Origin: Syntrophomonadaceae bacterium
Lineage (GTDB): Bacteria; Bacillota; Dethiobacteria; DTU022
NCBI GenBank assembly: GCA_003552365.1
Contig: PUKR01000223.1
Coordinates: 1 to 16,079 of the forward strand
Direction of reading: 5' to 3'
DNA length: 16,079 bases
Part shown: positions 13,440-16,079 of the stretch, one piece after another
Numbering within the stretch: the stretch's first letter is position 1
Layout: each line of letters starts with the position of its first letter
Made by a program: the position numbers and the translations under genes
Notes under the pieces: model-generated
What the model was told of the DNA's origin: nothing
Seen by the model: only the letters and a program-made list of their open reading frames with translations
Databases searched by the model: none

Positions 13440-15661
13440 CTGGACCCCCCCTGTTTTTTATTCTTGCCGGTACTGGTGTTTCCCGAACCGCATAAATAAC
13501 GACGCACCTCAAATACATCTTTCATCTTTTTAATTTTACTCATAACCTGGTCCAGGTGGTTTTGATCTCTTACAACCATGGTTAAATAAATAGTAGCCAC
13601 GTTATTCTTATCGGCCCTGGCTGTTACAGCGGTAATATCTACCTTGCTTTCATTAACAGTAGCCATAATATCAGCTAAAAGGTTTTTACGATCGTCTGCG
13701 TATACTTCGACATCTACCGGGTAAGAAGCCTCAAGCGCTTCTTCCCATTTGGCTTCTAGAAAGCGGCTGCGTTCTATTTGCTGCTGGGCAAGATTAGGGC
13801 AATCACGCCGGTGCACAGACACTCCCCGTCCGCGGGTAATAAAACCGACTATATCATCGCCGGGTACCGGGTTACAGCAGCGGGCAACCCGAACCAGCAG
13901 GTTATCCATCCCTTCGATGGAGACCCCGAGCGAGGAACGCCCCGGACGTTTAACCGGCTTGACTTCAGGCAATTCCTTCTCTTTTTCTTCCTCCCCGTAT
14001 TTGCGCTTGTATTCCTCGCGCAGGCGGCTGATTACCTGGTTAACGGTTATTCCTCCATACCCGACAGCACTGTAAAGATCTTCAACGGTAAGGATATTAA
14101 ATGAACGGGCAGCTTCTTCCAATAAATCGTTCTTCAAGGCAATTCGCTGCTCGGCGTTAATCCGCTTAATTTCTTTTTCCAGCATTTCCCGCCCTTTTTC
14201 AATATTTTCTTCGCGGCGCTCTTTTTTGAACCAGTTACGGATCTTGTTTTTCGCATGGGATGTTTTAACCAGCTTCAACCAGTCGCGGCTGGGCGAACCC
14301 TGCTTGGAAGTCACAATTTCCACCATGTCACCGGTTTTCAACTGGTAATCAAGGGGTACCAGGCGGCCATTCACCCTGGCTCCCGTACAGCGGTTCCCAA
14401 CATCGGTGTGAATTTTATATGCAAAATCAAGGGGTATCGAACCGGCGGGCAAGTCGATCACATCGCCTTTCGGAGTGAAAACAAACACCTCGTCGGTGAA
14501 AAGATCACCTTTCAAATCTTTAATAAAATCACGGGCGTCCCGGTAATCATGCTGCCATTCCAGCAGCTGCCTCAGCCAGGTTAATTTTTCATCCGGGGCT
14601 TCCTTGCTGCCGGGTTTTTCTTTATACCGCCAGTGGGCGGCAATGCCGTACTCGGCGGTACGGTGCATATCCCAGGTTCTAATCTGAATTTCAGCCAGCT
14701 CATTTTCAGCGGCAAAAACAGTGGTGTGCAGGGATTGGTACATGTTCGGTTTGGGCATGGCAATAAAGTCTTTAAACCTTCCGGGTATCGGCTTCCAAAT
14801 GGTATGCACTATACCCAGGGTGTGATAGCAGTCTTTAACCGAATCAACAATTATCCGCACGGCCGTCAAGTCATAAATTTCACTTAAATCTTTATCCTGT
14901 GCCTTCATTTTATTGTAGATACTGTAAAGGTGCTTGGGTCGGCCTTGTATTTCTGCATTAATCGAAGCTTCGTTCAAGTAATCCTGCAAAATCCAGATGA
15001 TCCGGTTAATAAAATTTTCCCGTTCCCGCCTTTTTTTAGCCAGTTTTTCCACCAGCTGAAAATACTCATCGGGCTGCATGTAGCGAAATGCAAGGTCTTC
15101 CAGTTCCCACTTAATCATGTAGATGCCGAGGCGGTGCGCCAGGGGGGCATATATTTCCATCGTTTCCCGGGCAATTTCTTTTTGTTTATGGGTGTTTAAA
15201 TAGCGCAGAGTCCTGAGATTATGGGTCCGGTCAGCCAGTTTTATTAGCACCACCCGGATATCCTGGGCCATGGCAATAAACATTTTGCGCAGGGTTTCCG
15301 CCTGCTGTTCTTCCTTGGAAGTAAAATCAAGGCGGCTTAACTTGGTCACCCCGTCTACCAGGCCGGAAATTTCTTCCCCAAACTGATGGCGGATATCTTC
15401 CAGGGTAACCGGAGTATCTTCAACAACATCATGCAGGAGCCCTGCGATAATCGTGACGAGGTCCAGTTCCAGTTCGGTCAGGATTAGGGCTACTCCCAGG
15501 GGATGGGTGATATAGGACTCTCCGGATTCCCGCATTTGCCCGGAATGGGCCTGAACGGAGAATTCATAAGCCCTGTCCAGCAAGGCCACATCCTCCGAAT
15601 CGGGATAATACCGCTGGATTCTATTTTTTAACTCTCTCATTTTTTCATCTTTAACAGCCAT
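13436..15661 (-). CDS. rel: bifunctional (p)ppGpp synthetase/hydrolase Rel
   Basis: Ribosome-associated enzyme that makes and degrades (p)ppGpp in the stringent response. The approximately 741 residues hold the long RSH architecture: an HD hydrolase domain with SYITHPLGVAL (51-61) and LLHDVVEDT (77-85) intact; a synthetase domain with GRPKHLYSIYNK (242-253), YDLTAVRI (265-272) and YQSLHTT (310-316); TGS (about 392-452); helical region; conserved-cysteine motif with CC (597-598), H619 and C623; and a C-terminal ACT domain (650-725). Numbering counts from a GTG at 15667. RFKD (297-300) matches the RxKD form of bifunctional Rel rather than the ExDD of synthetase-only RelA. ATG 15661 is preferred because AGGA lies 9 nt upstream; GTG 15667 would be only 3 nt away. 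No strong promoter is visible in the 69-bp gap upstream; TTGTAT/TATACA is a weak candidate. Confidence 0.97.
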   Translation of the reverse strand: MAVKDEKMRELKNRIQRYYPDSEDVALLDRAYEFSVQAHSGQMRESGESYITHPLGVALILTELELDLVTIIAGLLHDVVEDTPVTLEDIRHQFGEEISGLVDGVTKLSRLDFTSKEEQQAETLRKMFIAMAQDIRVVLIKLADRTHNLRTLRYLNTHKQKEIARETMEIYAPLAHRLGIYMIKWELEDLAFRYMQPDEYFQLVEKLAKKRRERENFINRIIWILQDYLNEASINAEIQGRPKHLYSIYNKMKAQDKDLSEIYDLTAVRIIVDSVKDCYHTLGIVHTIWKPIPGRFKDFIAMPKPNMYQSLHTTVFAAENELAEIQIRTWDMHRTAEYGIAAHWRYKEKPGSKEAPDEKLTWLRQLLEWQHDYRDARDFIKDLKGDLFTDEVFVFTPKGDVIDLPAGSIPLDFAYKIHTDVGNRCTGARVNGRLVPLDYQLKTGDMVEIVTSKQGSPSRDWLKLVKTSHAKNKIRNWFKKERREENIEKGREMLEKEIKRINAEQRIALKNDLLEEAARSFNILTVEDLYSAVGYGGITVNQVISRLREEYKRKYGEEEKEKELPEVKPVKRPGRSSLGVSIEGMDNLLVRVARCCNPVPGDDIVGFITRGRGVSVHRRDCPNLAQQQIERSRFLEAKWEEALEASYPVDVEVYADDRKNLLADIMATVNESKVDITAVTARADKNNVATIYLTMVVRDQNHLDQVMSKIKKMKDVFEVRRYLCGSGNTSTGKNKKQGGSR

Positions 15662-15736
15662 GATCACTATTCCTCATCATGTATAATAATCTTTTTTCTA
15701 TCATACAAGAAAAAAACAATAAATTCTACAGGGGGG

Positions 15737-16072
15737 TTACCGGTCACCGGTCAGTTCGTAGATTAAAGCCGCAAGCTTGTCGGGTGCAGCTTCAAGAAGG
15801 GTTTTTTGAAATTGTTCACACTCTTTACGTTTTTCGCTGATAGCCCGGTAAGTTGGAGAAACTTCAAGGCAGGCCGGCCAGTCTTCATTTGCCGCTGTTT
15901 TTTCTGCCGCTATAATTTTACCATTTGCAAGCAGGCCTGCTTCAGAAAAAATATTTTTCACCCGTTCCCAAAAGGCAGGACCGGCATCAGGATTGAGTTT
16001 TTTCTTTACAGGTTCCGAGAATACAAGTGATTCTCGCTCACAATCACCCGGAGCAACCTGGTTTAGGATCAT
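15737..16072 (-). CDS. hypothetical protein, start uncertain at window edge
   Basis: An open frame of 111 codons ends at TAA 15739-15737. It could begin at ATG 16072-16070, but no ribosome binding site is visible in the 7 bases left, and the frame stays open to the window edge, so it may be the C-terminal part of a longer protein. The product is soluble, with a charged helical C-terminal half (roughly ISEKRKECEQFQKTLLEAAPDKL) and a small WPACLEVSPTY element; no signal peptide or membrane segment is seen. I do not recognise the family. It is not apt or recJ, which often precede rel in Bacillota. Same strand as rel, 69-75 bp apart, with no terminator seen between them, so co-transcription is possible. 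Confidence 0.6.
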   Translation of the reverse strand: MILNQVAPGDCERESLVFSEPVKKKLNPDAGPAFWERVKNIFSEAGLLANGKIIAAEKTAANEDWPACLEVSPTYRAISEKRKECEQFQKTLLEAAPDKLAALIYELTGDR

Positions 16073-16079
16073 GCCTAGC

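Noticed and set aside
12891..13499. A 202-codon plus-strand frame opposite dtd
   Set aside because: It is antisense to the well-supported dtd gene and terminator, and its translation has no recognisable domain or start signal.

Overview
The window looks like a piece of chromosome from a spore-forming Bacillota, most likely of the class Clostridia. The evidence is the Gram-positive order of division and cell-wall genes (mraZ, rsmH, ftsL, class B PBP, murF, mraY, murD, then a SEDS protein), a long bifunctional Rel followed by dtd, AGGAGG-type ribosome binding sites with several GTG/TTG starts, and sigma-A-like promoters. All genes lie on the minus strand, so transcription runs from high to low coordinates. 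I see no mobile element, CRISPR array, rRNA or tRNA.

Layout in the direction of transcription. 16079-15737: end of an unrecognised small protein. 15661-12990: rel and dtd, overlapping by 4 nt and closed by a rho-independent terminator. 12816-9632: a strong promoter, then one 1041-codon frame that joins complete HisRS to complete AspRS. 9576-9335: a promoter and a structured RNA that I call 6S RNA from its fold and its position after aspS. 9321-7813: an extended -10 promoter, a structured leader and the magnesium channel gene mgtE. 7563-7521: a terminator. 7487-1: the division/cell-wall (dcw) operon, starting with a promoter overlapped by four MraZ boxes in exact 10-bp phase, then mraZ, rsmH, ftsL, a class B PBP, murF, mraY, murD and the first codons of an ftsW/spoVE-type gene.

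The genes form two themes. The upstream half is translation and its control: stringent response (Rel), tRNA quality control (Dtd), His and Asp charging, and a regulator of RNA polymerase (6S RNA). The downstream half makes peptidoglycan precursors (MurF, MraY, MurD) and builds the septum (FtsL, PBP, SEDS protein), under probable MraZ autoregulation.

Most of the window is ordinary core genome. The points worth a second look are the HisRS-AspRS fusion with a possible internal start for AspRS, the structured mgtE leader that does not read as an M-box, the phased MraZ boxes, and the absence of murE from its usual place between the PBP gene and murF.
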